Both the position numbers and the translations under genes were made by a program. Below the pieces are notes generated by a model. It searched no databases, was not told the origin of the DNA, and was given only the letters and a program-made list of their open reading frames with translations. From Bacteroidales bacterium UBA3844 (GTDB lineage Bacteria > Bacteroidota > Bacteroidia > Bacteroidales > Paludibacteraceae), in contig DGHQ01000059.1 of NCBI GenBank assembly GCA_002392915.1, positions 62,001-126,000 of the forward strand: a stretch of DNA of 64,000 nt, written 5' to 3'. Within the stretch, counting starts at the first letter, position 1. Each line of letters begins with the position of its first letter. Positions 26,372-35,743 of the stretch are shown here, in pieces.

Positions 26372-27717
26372 ATTTCAAAGAAATTTTTTCGATTAGTAAA
26401 AGCCTCCATAATTTCTGCCATACATACAGATTCTCTTCTACGTAAACGAGCAGTAGAGAATCGTTTATTTAATATACATGAAATAAACTCTTGTATTTCA
26501 TAACGAAGGCCAAATCCATCCCATTTATAAAAATATTTCTGATTTTTATTTTGATCCTCGTAACGAAGTTCAAAGTAATCAGTTTTCCACCATGGAGCAG
26601 GAACATATGCATAACCTTTAGTTCCTGAAATAACAAGGTTGCCTTCTGTTTTTACGCCAAGTCCTACTTTGAAAGAACAAACAGCATGTTCATAACGAAA
26701 AACACCTTTTGTATACATATCCACTCCATCTTGAAAACGGCTATAAATATTAAGATTTTTATAATTGCATCCAAATAATCTAATGATAGGCAGCAATGGA
26801 TAACTACCTAACTCGTAAAATGATCCTCCAGCCTGTCCAGGATCAAATTCTCGAAGCGTCATATTATCGTCCCATAATTTTGATAGTGAGGCTTCCACAT
26901 CCACGACTTCCCCAATAACACCACTCTTAATCATCACCATCAAATGATTAAATGCAGGACAATGAGCTGTTTTATTAGCCTCCATAAGGATTACCCCTTT
27001 CTTTTCTGCTAATTCAAAACATTCTTTAGCAGATTCACCATTCAATACCATAGGAGTCTCCACCAACACATGTTTTCCCGCATTAATAGCTTTCCTAATA
27101 TATCCATAGTGTGTCAAATGTGGTGTAGCCACATACACAGCATCTATATCATTCAAAAGAGCATCTACAGATTCATAGGCATTCACCCCTTCAAAGTTAC
27201 GAACATAATCATTCATAGCATCAACACTAATATCATAACATGCTGTTATTGATATTCCATTCACAACTCCTGCTTCAAAAGGAAAACGATTAGCAACTCG
27301 TCCACATCCAATCACTCCAACTTTAACATCGGTTGTTGTTTCCGCTCTTAGCATAGTACTACTGATTCCTTCAGTACGAGGAAGGTAAACAACTTTACAG
27401 AATTCATTTAAATAATCAAACTTTCCTTCCCAATCAGAACCTATTGCAAAAACGTCTATATTGTATTTTTGTATATCATCAATTTTCTGACCTACATAAT
27501 CTTCGATTATTACTTCATCAGCAAACCCAGTCGCCTTTACAGCCTCTACACGCTCCAACACATTATTGCGCACATTAAGTTTTCCTCTACCTTTATCAAA
27601 GCTGTCACTAGTTACACCAACAATAAGATAATCTCCAAGTTCTTTGGCTCTACGAAGAAGATTGATATGTCCCTGATGCAACAGATCGTATGTGCCATAG
27701 GTTATTACTTTTGTCAT
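26368..27717 (-). CDS. Bifunctional cytidylyltransferase (TagD-like) - Gfo/Idh/MocA oxidoreductase fusion
   Basis: 449-residue two-domain protein. Residues 1-125 form a glycerol-3-phosphate-cytidylyltransferase-like domain: TYGTYDLLHQGH (6-17) with the HXGH site, IGSDWEGKFDYL (92-103) and RTEGISSTML (114-123). From about 130 a Gfo/Idh/MocA dehydrogenase begins with the Rossmann motif VGVIGCGRVA (133-142) and carries VYVATPHLTHYGYIRKAINAGKHVLVETPM, where most relatives have E-K-P at the end and this one has ETP. One polypeptide could thus both make and CTP-activate a polyol phosphate. First gene of the four-gene coupled polyol block. Confidence 0.83.
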   Translation of the reverse strand: MTKVITYGTYDLLHQGHINLLRRAKELGDYLIVGVTSDSFDKGRGKLNVRNNVLERVEAVKATGFADEVIIEDYVGQKIDDIQKYNIDVFAIGSDWEGKFDYLNEFCKVVYLPRTEGISSTMLRAETTTDVKVGVIGCGRVANRFPFEAGVVNGISITACYDISVDAMNDYVRNFEGVNAYESVDALLNDIDAVYVATPHLTHYGYIRKAINAGKHVLVETPMVLNGESAKECFELAEKKGVILMEANKTAHCPAFNHLMVMIKSGVIGEVVDVEASLSKLWDDNMTLREFDPGQAGGSFYELGSYPLLPIIRLFGCNYKNLNIYSRFQDGVDMYTKGVFRYEHAVCSFKVGLGVKTEGNLVISGTKGYAYVPAPWWKTDYFELRYEDQNKNQKYFYKWDGFGLRYEIQEFISCILNKRFSTARLRRRESVCMAEIMEAFTNRKNFFEI

Positions 27718-27726
27718 TATATATAT

Positions 27727-28710
27727 TTATTTGATTTCTATATCAATAGCATAAATCACCCTTCTATATGCCAACATAAATTTTCCCTCATATATAAATA
27801 TAGATTCTGGCTCATAATAATTGTCGAAGGGATTAACACTATTCACCAATCCATAATCCGCCAAATTAACAATCAACTCTCTCGCCTTTTTCTCTAAATT
27901 GATTACAAAAAGCAATATTGGTTCATGCCACGAAGGAACCCCACTAGGAATAAATATCCTATTATTGAAAATAAAGTGTCCTTGGTTATGGCTCACAACA
28001 GATTGTTTGCTAATCGAATACTCCCCTGTCAGATGTTCTTGAGACACGAAAACACGTGCCTCATGAGGATCAGGAATTGGGAACTTTGCAAAAGTTGGAT
28101 AACCAGATCTATTATACTTAACCCAAAAAGAAGTCTTATCACTATCAACCATAGCCTCAATCCAAGAATTAGTAGCGAACCCAGATAATTCTATCGTCTG
28201 AACATGTTCTATCCCAAAGGTTTTGTTTCCAACAGAATCTATTGAGAATAGCAAACGATATGCGAAAACATAATAAACGTTGGAATGGGAAGAAGATGAG
28301 TATCCTGAATTAATGTAAAGTAATGGGAAAAAATCCTCTTCTGAATACTTTTCTTTGCTAAATCCTATTGTATTAGAATGGTATCTAGAGCTCTTCTCTG
28401 GCGACGGTATTTCTAATTGAGTAATAAACTTTTTTATTTTCAGATCATAAATATCAATAGCAGAATTATAATCAAAGCCTTGAATAAAATAATCACCATA
28501 ACATGCTCCACCCTGGGCACTGTATTTAGTCTGAGATGGATTGAGAGACATATACTTTTCATATGATAAACAGACAGAATCAGAAGCTATCATGTCATCA
28601 TTATAAAAAACGGGAGGAGGTAACTCTACTGCCATCTCGTCTTCTGCATCATCTGCATTACACGATGCCACCCAAAAACACACTCCAAGCAATAATACCC
28701 ATAATCTCAT
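27727..28710 (-). CDS. Putative lipoprotein of unknown function in the polysaccharide locus
   Basis: 327 residues, family not recognised. The N-terminus MRLWVLLLGVCFWVASCNADDAEDE is a type II signal peptide with lipobox VASC (Cys 17) followed by an acidic stretch, which in Bacteroidota favours export to the outer-membrane surface. The mature part is rich in aromatic beta-strand-like segments repeated along its length, suggestive of a beta-propeller, with no enzyme motif seen. It lies 9 bp from the next gene, in the same direction as the operon. Possible role in surface retention or export of the polysaccharide is only a guess. Confidence 0.7.
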   Translation of the reverse strand: MRLWVLLLGVCFWVASCNADDAEDEMAVELPPPVFYNDDMIASDSVCLSYEKYMSLNPSQTKYSAQGGACYGDYFIQGFDYNSAIDIYDLKIKKFITQLEIPSPEKSSRYHSNTIGFSKEKYSEEDFFPLLYINSGYSSSSHSNVYYVFAYRLLFSIDSVGNKTFGIEHVQTIELSGFATNSWIEAMVDSDKTSFWVKYNRSGYPTFAKFPIPDPHEARVFVSQEHLTGEYSISKQSVVSHNQGHFIFNNRIFIPSGVPSWHEPILLFVINLEKKARELIVNLADYGLVNSVNPFDNYYEPESIFIYEGKFMLAYRRVIYAIDIEIK

Positions 28711-28900
28711 TATGATTTCAAATTATTATATAACACAAATGGCGAATGACGCTGTTCCGAATCCATCAAATACCATACTAACATAAAAAAGGTTCGTTGC
28801 AAGTATTTTAATTATGTATAAAAATACAATTATCAAATCGACATAATCGTTTTCCTCTTATATGAAAATTGATGAAAAAGATTGTATGTTCCCTTTTTCA

Positions 28901-29845
28901 TTATATATATCTTTTAATAAGCATCTTAAGAAAATAAAAAAGAGTTGAAAAAAAAATCATATTCTTCAGTAATCTAACTACTATATAAACTATATTTTTT
29001 ACATTAAATTGATGAAAATTACGCATTTTCATCAGCAATAACATCACAATATCCCCAACGGAATCTTTTGCCAGATCAACAATTTCTTTTGAACATTTAC
29101 TATCTCTGATCTCATTTAATATAAGAAGCCTCGCATCAAGATTAGTAAAGTAATCCTTAGAAAAAGACTTATTTAATATTCCCATTGCACTATTTTCACG
29201 GACATAATAATTATATACAATATCAGGAACGCAAACAACTGGTTTTCCGCTTTTCAAAATATATGAAACTAAAAACAACCCATCTTCTTTATATTTAATA
29301 GATTCATTAAATCTAATATCATTATCAGCGATGACTTTTTTGTAAAATAACCTGTTCCATAAATATCCTTGAAACATATCTCTCGGATATACAAAAAATA
29401 ATTTTAGCACATCTTCAACCAATCTCTCAGAATTTTCCTCAAATGTATTAGAGCATAATTTTTTTTCTTCACTATATACTTTTTTATAATTACCAACAAC
29501 CGAATCTCTTTTTGAATTACTTAATGATAAATAAAGAACTTTTAAACTATCAAAAGGTATTGTGTCGTCAGAATCATAAAAAGCTATAAATTCGCCTTTA
29601 GCTTTTTCAATTCCCAAATTCCTCGCCGAACTCACCCCACCATTCTCCTTATGAAACACTCGAAACCGACTGTCCTTCTCAGCATACTCATCACATATCG
29701 CACCAGAGGAATCCTTACTTCCATCATCAATAAGAAGACATTCCCAATTCGTATAAGTCTGTGCAACAACACTGTCCAAACATTGACGCAGATATTTTTC
29801 TGCATTATATACAGGAATGATAATTGAGATTAAAGGATTGTCCAT
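28901..29845 (-). CDS. Family 2 glycosyltransferase
   Basis: 314 residues. PLISIIIPVYNAEKYLRQCLDSV, CLLIDDGSKDSSGAICDEYA and FIAFYDSDDTIP are standard GT2 motifs (the last at about 86-97). The C-terminus ends in a hydrophobic basic stretch likely to sit at the membrane. Its start overlaps the pyruvyl-transferase stop by one base (TAATG). The 190 bp after it (28711-28900) show no gene. Confidence 0.87.
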   Translation of the reverse strand: MDNPLISIIIPVYNAEKYLRQCLDSVVAQTYTNWECLLIDDGSKDSSGAICDEYAEKDSRFRVFHKENGGVSSARNLGIEKAKGEFIAFYDSDDTIPFDSLKVLYLSLSNSKRDSVVGNYKKVYSEEKKLCSNTFEENSERLVEDVLKLFFVYPRDMFQGYLWNRLFYKKVIADNDIRFNESIKYKEDGLFLVSYILKSGKPVVCVPDIVYNYYVRENSAMGILNKSFSKDYFTNLDARLLILNEIRDSKCSKEIVDLAKDSVGDIVMLLLMKMRNFHQFNVKNIVYIVVRLLKNMIFFSTLFYFLKMLIKRYI

Positions 29846-30966
29846 TATATATTATTCTTTAAATAAGTCAACGATTTTTCTCTCCATTGGTCTAACTTTT
29901 GATAAGAAGTTTCTGGAATTGTATAATCATTATCTTCTTGATACTGGGAAATATCAGAAATCAAATTCTTACGAAGATCAAAAAGTGCAAGAAGAGACTC
30001 AAATCTAGATAGCCCACGACTTACATTTCCAATTGCGATAAATGGTTTCCCAAATAATATACTGAACACACATGCATGAAAGCTGTCAGTCACCACAAAC
30101 TCAGCGTCATAAAAGCCTCTGAGCCATTTCTGAATTCTAGGCTGAACACGGTCTTCAATTGGAGTACTCCAATCATCAAACTTTGCACCCACAGAAAAAG
30201 GATTTAATCCTTTTTTTTCTGCAATTAAATTTACCAAATCTGTCTTTTCTTTAGAATGATCAAGAATATATACCATTAGATTTCCTGCACTTTTAGTCTC
30301 CTGATCTATCTTAAATGCTGATATATAGTCCTCTTTCGACAACAACATCGTTGGATCAAGAACATGTTCTACCTGAAGTCCAAAATTTCTTAAACACAGA
30401 TCTCTACCTGAATTTTCTCTTACACTTATAGCATTGAACTTTTTAACAAGATCATATACATATTTTGTTTGTTCTGGTGTATACTCCCACTCATCAGTTC
30501 CAAAAGACGCCGCATAAGCAATTCTTTTTACATTCCATTCCTTTGCAAATCCTAAAAAAGCATTCTCGATTGTCGATTTAAGCGTACTTTTTATATATTT
30601 TGGCCTCCATATCTGATCACTACCCACAACAAAACAATCATAATCATTTTTAGATATCTTATCCAAATAACGTTTGTCTCTATGAACATACTGATTTATT
30701 GTAGGTTCTATATTTACTCTTATCTGCTCTTGAACTTTATTATAATAAACTTCATTTAGAATACCAACTTTTTTTCCAAACATACGTCTTATAATACGGG
30801 ACGGTACTCTAACCAACCAAAAGAACGGCGTAAGTTTATACTTTTTATCCCTCGATAGTACCTTCACCTCATGCCCCATTCTTTCCAAAATCGTCTGGAG
30901 AGCCCAAGCCTGAAGAATTCCACCATAATTCGTATGAAGAGGAAGTGTTAGTATTCCGATTTTCAT
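29845..30966 (-). CDS. Polysaccharide pyruvyl transferase family protein
   Basis: 373 residues. The N-terminus MKIGILTLPLHTNYGGILQAWALQTIL and GSDQIWRPKY (about 115-124), then FVTDSFHACVFSILFGKPFIAIG (about 295-317), are the family's motifs (CsaB/WcaK fold, GT-B-like). The expected reaction is ketal pyruvylation of a sugar from phosphoenolpyruvate. Coupled by 4-bp overlap to the FrhB-like gene; this pair is common in Bacteroidota capsule loci. Confidence 0.85.
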   Translation of the reverse strand: MKIGILTLPLHTNYGGILQAWALQTILERMGHEVKVLSRDKKYKLTPFFWLVRVPSRIIRRMFGKKVGILNEVYYNKVQEQIRVNIEPTINQYVHRDKRYLDKISKNDYDCFVVGSDQIWRPKYIKSTLKSTIENAFLGFAKEWNVKRIAYAASFGTDEWEYTPEQTKYVYDLVKKFNAISVRENSGRDLCLRNFGLQVEHVLDPTMLLSKEDYISAFKIDQETKSAGNLMVYILDHSKEKTDLVNLIAEKKGLNPFSVGAKFDDWSTPIEDRVQPRIQKWLRGFYDAEFVVTDSFHACVFSILFGKPFIAIGNVSRGLSRFESLLALFDLRKNLISDISQYQEDNDYTIPETSYQKLDQWREKSLTYLKNNI

Positions 30967-32108
30967 TTTATTCTATTTAATATAGACAATAGAACTCGTT
31001 TCAGTATAGAAGACAAAGACTTGTTTGATGTAAGTAAATATTTATCAAAAACTATTGAAACGGGTATATTTGATTCCATCTCCATAAAAAAACTATTGTG
31101 TTCTTTATGGATGGGTTTCAGAGTACTTAGTCCTGAATTATATTTAGCCAAATCTTCTAATTGTAATTCTGTATATTCATAATTCAAATCAGAGATGAAA
31201 TGTTGTCCTTTTGGGGAAAATGTTTCTACTATAGAAACTCCCTTATTATCATCCATTTCAGGTTTTAAATTCCAAATTCCCCAACAATCTCCTAAAACAA
31301 TATCTGATCCACTCTTTCCAAATCTGGCAGGGCACTGCGAACATGATGGACGTGTCGTAAGATTAGAAGTCAAACCTCTCATATAATGCCCAGACGCAGG
31401 TTCTATATATTCACCGCCATTATGTTTGACTACAATACTATATGAATAATTAGACCAACCTGATCTTTTATCACGAAAATTAATAGATTCTATTTGATTT
31501 CCATTACATTTCTCATTCATATACTTTCGCCATACCAAAGGACTCGGCACACTATGACATAGAATTTCGATAGTCAAAAGATTATCATAATCCTTTCGCA
31601 AGAATTTTTTTAATCCTGCAATCTGACATCCTGTTCCAGAAAAAAGAACCTTTCGACCATCATTAAGAAAAACTCTAGTTTGTCTATAAGTCTCGCCTAT
31701 TCGACTTTGTAAATACTTTGAGCCACGAAATGCTTCTATGCCATCTAGTGTTTCTGTATAATCGTGCATTACCTCCCAATTTTCATCGAAACGTGCACCA
31801 AACACGACACCACCTTCGTCAATGATTTTTTCTGCAATCATAGAAAAAAATCCTCCTGATGAAGATTTAAGTCTAACATCTTCATTTGGATTTTTTGCAG
31901 CAACTACCTTCAAAGGCTCTTTTTTCTCATTTTGATTTAAACATGGACAAACATTCTCACATAACCCACAATCAACACATAAATCTTTGTTTACCAAAGG
32001 ATATCTAAATCCTTGTTCATCTTCATCAAAACATATACATTGCTTTGGACATGCCTGAACACATGCTGAACATCCACAACAATTTACCTTTTCTATAATA
32101 TTAATCAT
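30963..32108 (-). CDS. Coenzyme F420 hydrogenase/dehydrogenase beta-subunit-like iron-sulfur protein
   Basis: 381 residues. Two [4Fe-4S] motifs at the N-terminus (CCGCSACVQACP, about 10-21, and CVDCGLCENVCPC, about 43-55) are followed by FrhB N- and C-terminal domains (SSSGGFFSMIAEKIIDEGGVVFGARFD; GTGCQIAGLKKFL; CSQCPARFGKSGSDIVLGDCWG). F420 itself is not expected here; capsule-locus members are thought to reduce or modify a sugar, with an unproven reaction. Overlaps wzx and the pyruvyl transferase by 4 bp each. Confidence 0.83.
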   Translation of the reverse strand: MINIIEKVNCCGCSACVQACPKQCICFDEDEQGFRYPLVNKDLCVDCGLCENVCPCLNQNEKKEPLKVVAAKNPNEDVRLKSSSGGFFSMIAEKIIDEGGVVFGARFDENWEVMHDYTETLDGIEAFRGSKYLQSRIGETYRQTRVFLNDGRKVLFSGTGCQIAGLKKFLRKDYDNLLTIEILCHSVPSPLVWRKYMNEKCNGNQIESINFRDKRSGWSNYSYSIVVKHNGGEYIEPASGHYMRGLTSNLTTRPSCSQCPARFGKSGSDIVLGDCWGIWNLKPEMDDNKGVSIVETFSPKGQHFISDLNYEYTELQLEDLAKYNSGLSTLKPIHKEHNSFFMEMESNIPVSIVFDKYLLTSNKSLSSILKRVLLSILNRIK

Positions 32109-33676
32109 GCCTTATGAATCAATTTCTTATAAACAGAAATTACCATTGCTTTGGTCTTAGACATAATCATTAAGCGTTCTTGCTCATTACATCCAATATA
32201 CAATATTGAAATACAAGTACAAATAACAGAAAGTACTGATGTAATAATAAAATTCTGCCAACCATACTCTAAATGCCTATAAGTTAAAAAAGGCAATACA
32301 GCGGACGTAATAGTAACTAAAGCAACATTTAGCAACACCTTAGTGACAAATATACGGGATGACCAACATGGAAAATCTCCTCTTAGCATATACATTCTTG
32401 CAAATACGGCGAGGCAAGCAGTAGCAGCATTGCAAAATGGAACTATTTCTACAGGAAGTCCCATTTTTATACCAATATACGATAAAGGGAGCATAAGTAG
32501 AAGAATACCACCAACAACTATCTGATAATTTTTTATTTCTCCAGTTGCATTCTTTGCTGTTATAATTGGTCGAGACACTGCCTCTGCCAACATAAATACT
32601 ATTATCAATCTTACAAATGAGACTGTATGTTCAGGTACAATTCCAAGCCACAGTTCTAAGATAAATTTTGCATTAAAAACTATAGGCAAAGCAAGAAGAA
32701 GCAAAAGAAAATACGAAAATTTAGAACCATAAATAAGAAGATTCATAAGAGACTCATATTCCTGAGCCGCATATCTTTTAGTAATCTGTGGATTGAATGC
32801 TTGTGTAAAGTTACTTACAAAATTGTTTACAATATTACATATACTGTTTGCAACACCATTAGCTGCATTCACCACTGGTCCTCCAGCCCAGTTAAGCAAA
32901 AGCGTCGCACCCTGAGTTCTAAGGACAGCCGCAGAACAACCAATAAAATTCCATCCAGCAAAACTAAACAAACTCTTAAAAAGAGTTTTGTCAAATATCC
33001 ATTTAAATCTACATTCTTCAAAATGATGTTTACAAAAAACAACATATATAATCTGATTGACAACGTGTATAAAACATAATAAAATTCCATACATTATCAA
33101 TTTATCAATTGGAGAATGAATTACAGCATAACAAATTACAAGCTTGAAAATAGCATCCATAATTGTAAAATAAGCATAGACATCCATTCTCTCATGAGAT
33201 ATTATAGATGCTGAATATGGAGCATTAATCAAGCCTAGGACAAAAGTAATTACAGACAATTGAAAACACCAATTCGCTGCATAAAGTCTATCAGCAGGAA
33301 TAACCATCTTATTATTAAGATACCAAACACCAACAACTTCCAATAACAGAATAAGTATTAAACTTAATCCTAATAGGACATATATTGATGTAGAAAATGT
33401 TCTTTTTAGTTTTTCTTTGTTTCCTGTTCCAAGTTCGAATGTCAATGACCTACTAACAGAACTAACAAGGGAACTAGAAACAAGACTAAACATTGAAACA
33501 AAACCACCAACAACATTGTAAATACCATAATCAGTCACACCTAACGCATTAAGAATAACACGTGAAGTATATAGGCCTATCAACATCATGACAATCATAC
33601 GAAAGTATAAAGCCATGGCATTTTTAGCAATCTGTTTATTGTTAGTTTGTTTGCTATTTGAAATTTGTTCTGACAT
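32105..33676 (-). CDS. Wzx-type oligosaccharide flippase
   Basis: 523 residues with about 12-14 membrane helices of the MOP/PST superfamily. N-terminal AKNAMALYFRMIVMMLIGLYTSRVILNALGVTDYGIYNVVGGFVSMF is typical of capsule flippases in Bacteroidota. It moves the undecaprenyl-linked repeat unit across the inner membrane for the EpsG-type polymerase. The first gene of the sugar block downstream of the inserted Panacea/ATPase/nuclease cassette. Confidence 0.87.
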   Translation of the reverse strand: MSEQISNSKQTNNKQIAKNAMALYFRMIVMMLIGLYTSRVILNALGVTDYGIYNVVGGFVSMFSLVSSSLVSSVSRSLTFELGTGNKEKLKRTFSTSIYVLLGLSLILILLLEVVGVWYLNNKMVIPADRLYAANWCFQLSVITFVLGLINAPYSASIISHERMDVYAYFTIMDAIFKLVICYAVIHSPIDKLIMYGILLCFIHVVNQIIYVVFCKHHFEECRFKWIFDKTLFKSLFSFAGWNFIGCSAAVLRTQGATLLLNWAGGPVVNAANGVANSICNIVNNFVSNFTQAFNPQITKRYAAQEYESLMNLLIYGSKFSYFLLLLLALPIVFNAKFILELWLGIVPEHTVSFVRLIIVFMLAEAVSRPIITAKNATGEIKNYQIVVGGILLLMLPLSYIGIKMGLPVEIVPFCNAATACLAVFARMYMLRGDFPCWSSRIFVTKVLLNVALVTITSAVLPFLTYRHLEYGWQNFIITSVLSVICTCISILYIGCNEQERLMIMSKTKAMVISVYKKLIHKA

Positions 33677-33711
33677 TTTAATTTATAGATCACAATGAAG
33701 ACCTAATAAAG

Positions 33712-33807
33712 TTAAAATTTATTAATAACGCAGATATCCGTGGCATCACCAAATACCTTTGATTCAATGATTACAACGTCTTCTATATTTGTTTTTACAA
33801 TTTTCAT
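33712..33807 (-). pseudogene. 5' remnant of rmlC (dTDP-4-dehydrorhamnose 3,5-epimerase)
   Basis: A 31-codon minus-strand frame begins MKIVKTNIEDVVIIESKVFG then DATD, very close to the N-terminus of RmlC proteins (MKIIKTNIEGVVIIEPRVFGDARGYF type), and then runs into unrelated codons and a stop. No other rml gene is present. It is probably the scar of a lost or replaced dTDP-rhamnose gene set between wzx and the inserted cassette. Confidence 0.6.
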
Positions 33808-33884
33808 TATGAACAATATATATTAAAGGAATAAACCTGAAGACCTGCCTTTCTATTTAAAATCCATTTTTATTTAGAAGATAA

Positions 33885-34406
33885 TTATTTTTCCCCCTCT
33901 ATGTGCACTTCATTCTTTACATATAACCTTAATCCACCAGTATCTGAACGGAATGACTCTTCCACACATCGAGTCGAAGTTCTTGCATTCCATTTACGCC
34001 AGTTTGAAACATATGCACGGCACTTCCCCCATTGATTCAAATCGTGATTAGCACGAAATATGTCGATAGTATGCTTCACTTGCCTCATTCCGTCACTTGC
34101 CCACCCTTTTTTCCCTGTTTTTATTTCACCAAAGATTATCTGTTCAAAGCCATTAACCGTAAGAAGATAATCGCAAGTGCTGTCCAAATCATTCGAATCT
34201 TCTTTTCTGATGTCAAGATTATGATCAACAGGAAGGAACATTATGTTCTTGGCATTTGGATTATGTACATTCACAGATGTCAATTTGTAATCTTCCTTAA
34301 TTGAGAGCTTAACAAAATCCCCGTCTTCTTTATCAAAAAGAAAGAATATGGTGTCTGTTGTATGTTCCACATACCATTTAGAATCAAAAAAATCTACTTT
34401 CTGCAT
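33885..34406 (-). CDS. PD-(D/E)XK-like nuclease, partner of the adjacent ATPase
   Basis: 173 residues, family not named. A PD-(D/E)XK core can be seen: D79 in CDYLLTVNG, then E94-x-K96 in IIFGEIKTGKKG, followed by MRQVKHT with a helix Gln (Q109) as in many such nucleases. The basic C-terminal part (NWRKWNARTST) could contact nucleic acid. Its start overlaps the ATPase gene by 13 bp, implying coupled translation. Probable effector of a defence or toxin-type system with the ATPase and the Panacea protein; this is inferred from context. Confidence 0.65.
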   Translation of the reverse strand: MQKVDFFDSKWYVEHTTDTIFFLFDKEDGDFVKLSIKEDYKLTSVNVHNPNAKNIMFLPVDHNLDIRKEDSNDLDSTCDYLLTVNGFEQIIFGEIKTGKKGWASDGMRQVKHTIDIFRANHDLNQWGKCRAYVSNWRKWNARTSTRCVEESFRSDTGGLRLYVKNEVHIEGEK

Positions 34407-35614
34407 ATCTGATCTTCAATATCCATTAACCTATCGTACATCTCATTTGCATCTCCCAAAGCGTTATTTAGATAATTGTTATCGTCAGGAATACCATACT
34501 CGCTGCCAACTTTTGAAATCTCGCCACTCATTGATATTTCATAAATAACGACGTCACTCGTTATAACCTGAGCATTCTCCGGAACAATCTCAGCTATAGA
34601 ATTCAAATTCTTCTCATCTTCTGTATGAGCCGACAAGTTTCCCGCCTTTACTGCAAGACTAAGATAATTAAGAATATATGGGCTATGGGTAGTGAGTACA
34701 AGTTGATTTCCCTTTAATGCGTTGTTTATCTTCAACAAATCGTACAAAACATACCTTTGAGAGTCAGGAAACAAATTTTGTTCTATTTCCTCCACAACAT
34801 TAAAGAATCGTCCATTCTTCTTATTCGTGCTAAGTTGCTTTATTAAAGACAGACGTGTTGCGTCATCAAGAGTTTTATCTTTAAGTAGATTCTGTATAGT
34901 TTTGTCTGTCCTTTCTGACTCCTCATTTGATTCCTGGGTTATAGCATCAAAAGAGTCGTCTGTAATAAGTCTGTTCAAATAACGAGAAACCAGAACTGTT
35001 GGAATCATAGACTGAAATCCACTGGCAGACTCGGTGATTCTTACCTTAAAATCATTTCCTTTCAACCATGCTATCTGGTTAAGTTTGTCATACTGAACCG
35101 AATAACCCATAATTGGAAGACTTTCAGCTCCTGAAATAGCACGAAGAGAACGTCTGTATTCACCAAGCAGGACATCAAGAGAACTTGGTATTCCTTTTAT
35201 TTTTTCTGAGCGATCCACTACATTCAGCAAATTTCTCTCAGCAGGAATATACATCACCTGAGGGCGAACATAATCATGACCATTTATCTGGGTCACTTCC
35301 AATTTTCCATTTTCATATACAAAACAATACTTATCTCCTTCAAAACGAATATAAGTATCATCCTTGAAATAATTTTGAATATTATGAAAACCGCAGTACT
35401 TTTTGCGAAAACGGTCGTACGTAACCAATTCCTTAGATAAAAAATCTCCTCGCGTCAAAGCTTTTTCCAACCAACAGAAAGTAGAGAGCAGTTTAGCAAC
35501 AGTACTTTTTCCTGCTCCTTGCGGTCCACAAAACGTAGTTACCTTATGCATTTCAAGCCATACATTATTTCCATTACGTATCGGTCCAATATTTCTTAAA
35601 AGCAAGCGTTTCAT
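34394..35614 (-). CDS. AAA/SMC-type ATPase of the Panacea-nuclease cassette
   Basis: 406 residues. Walker A GPQGAGKST (30-38), ABC-type signature ESASGFQSM (195-203), Walker B-like VVEEIEQNLFPDSQ (273-286) and H-switch TTHSPYIL (308-315) define an SMC/OLD-like ATPase found scattered in Bacteroidota. In the Walker B segment the usual Glu-Glu-Pro-Glu is EEIE, with Ile in place of Pro. No DNA-binding domain is apparent. Lies 129 bp after the Panacea gene, with an imperfect AATTGTTT/AAACAAATT palindrome in the gap, and overlaps the nuclease gene. Confidence 0.78.
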   Translation of the reverse strand: MKRLLLRNIGPIRNGNNVWLEMHKVTTFCGPQGAGKSTVAKLLSTFCWLEKALTRGDFLSKELVTYDRFRKKYCGFHNIQNYFKDDTYIRFEGDKYCFVYENGKLEVTQINGHDYVRPQVMYIPAERNLLNVVDRSEKIKGIPSSLDVLLGEYRRSLRAISGAESLPIMGYSVQYDKLNQIAWLKGNDFKVRITESASGFQSMIPTVLVSRYLNRLITDDSFDAITQESNEESERTDKTIQNLLKDKTLDDATRLSLIKQLSTNKKNGRFFNVVEEIEQNLFPDSQRYVLYDLLKINNALKGNQLVLTTHSPYILNYLSLAVKAGNLSAHTEDEKNLNSIAEIVPENAQVITSDVVIYEISMSGEISKVGSEYGIPDDNNYLNNALGDANEMYDRLMDIEDQICRK

Positions 35615-35743
35615 ATAAAATCTCTTTATTTCTATTGTTATGTTAGATTTGCAAATTCAATTTTTTCTAACCACAACCTACGTAACTCGAAATTTGTTTT
35701 TAAACAATTATTTTGTATATTCTTAACACACACCTCCAATGAG

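Noticed and set aside
30963..32108. True F420-dependent hydrogenase subunit
   Set aside because: No hydrogenase or F420 genes; this family is a regular member of capsule loci.
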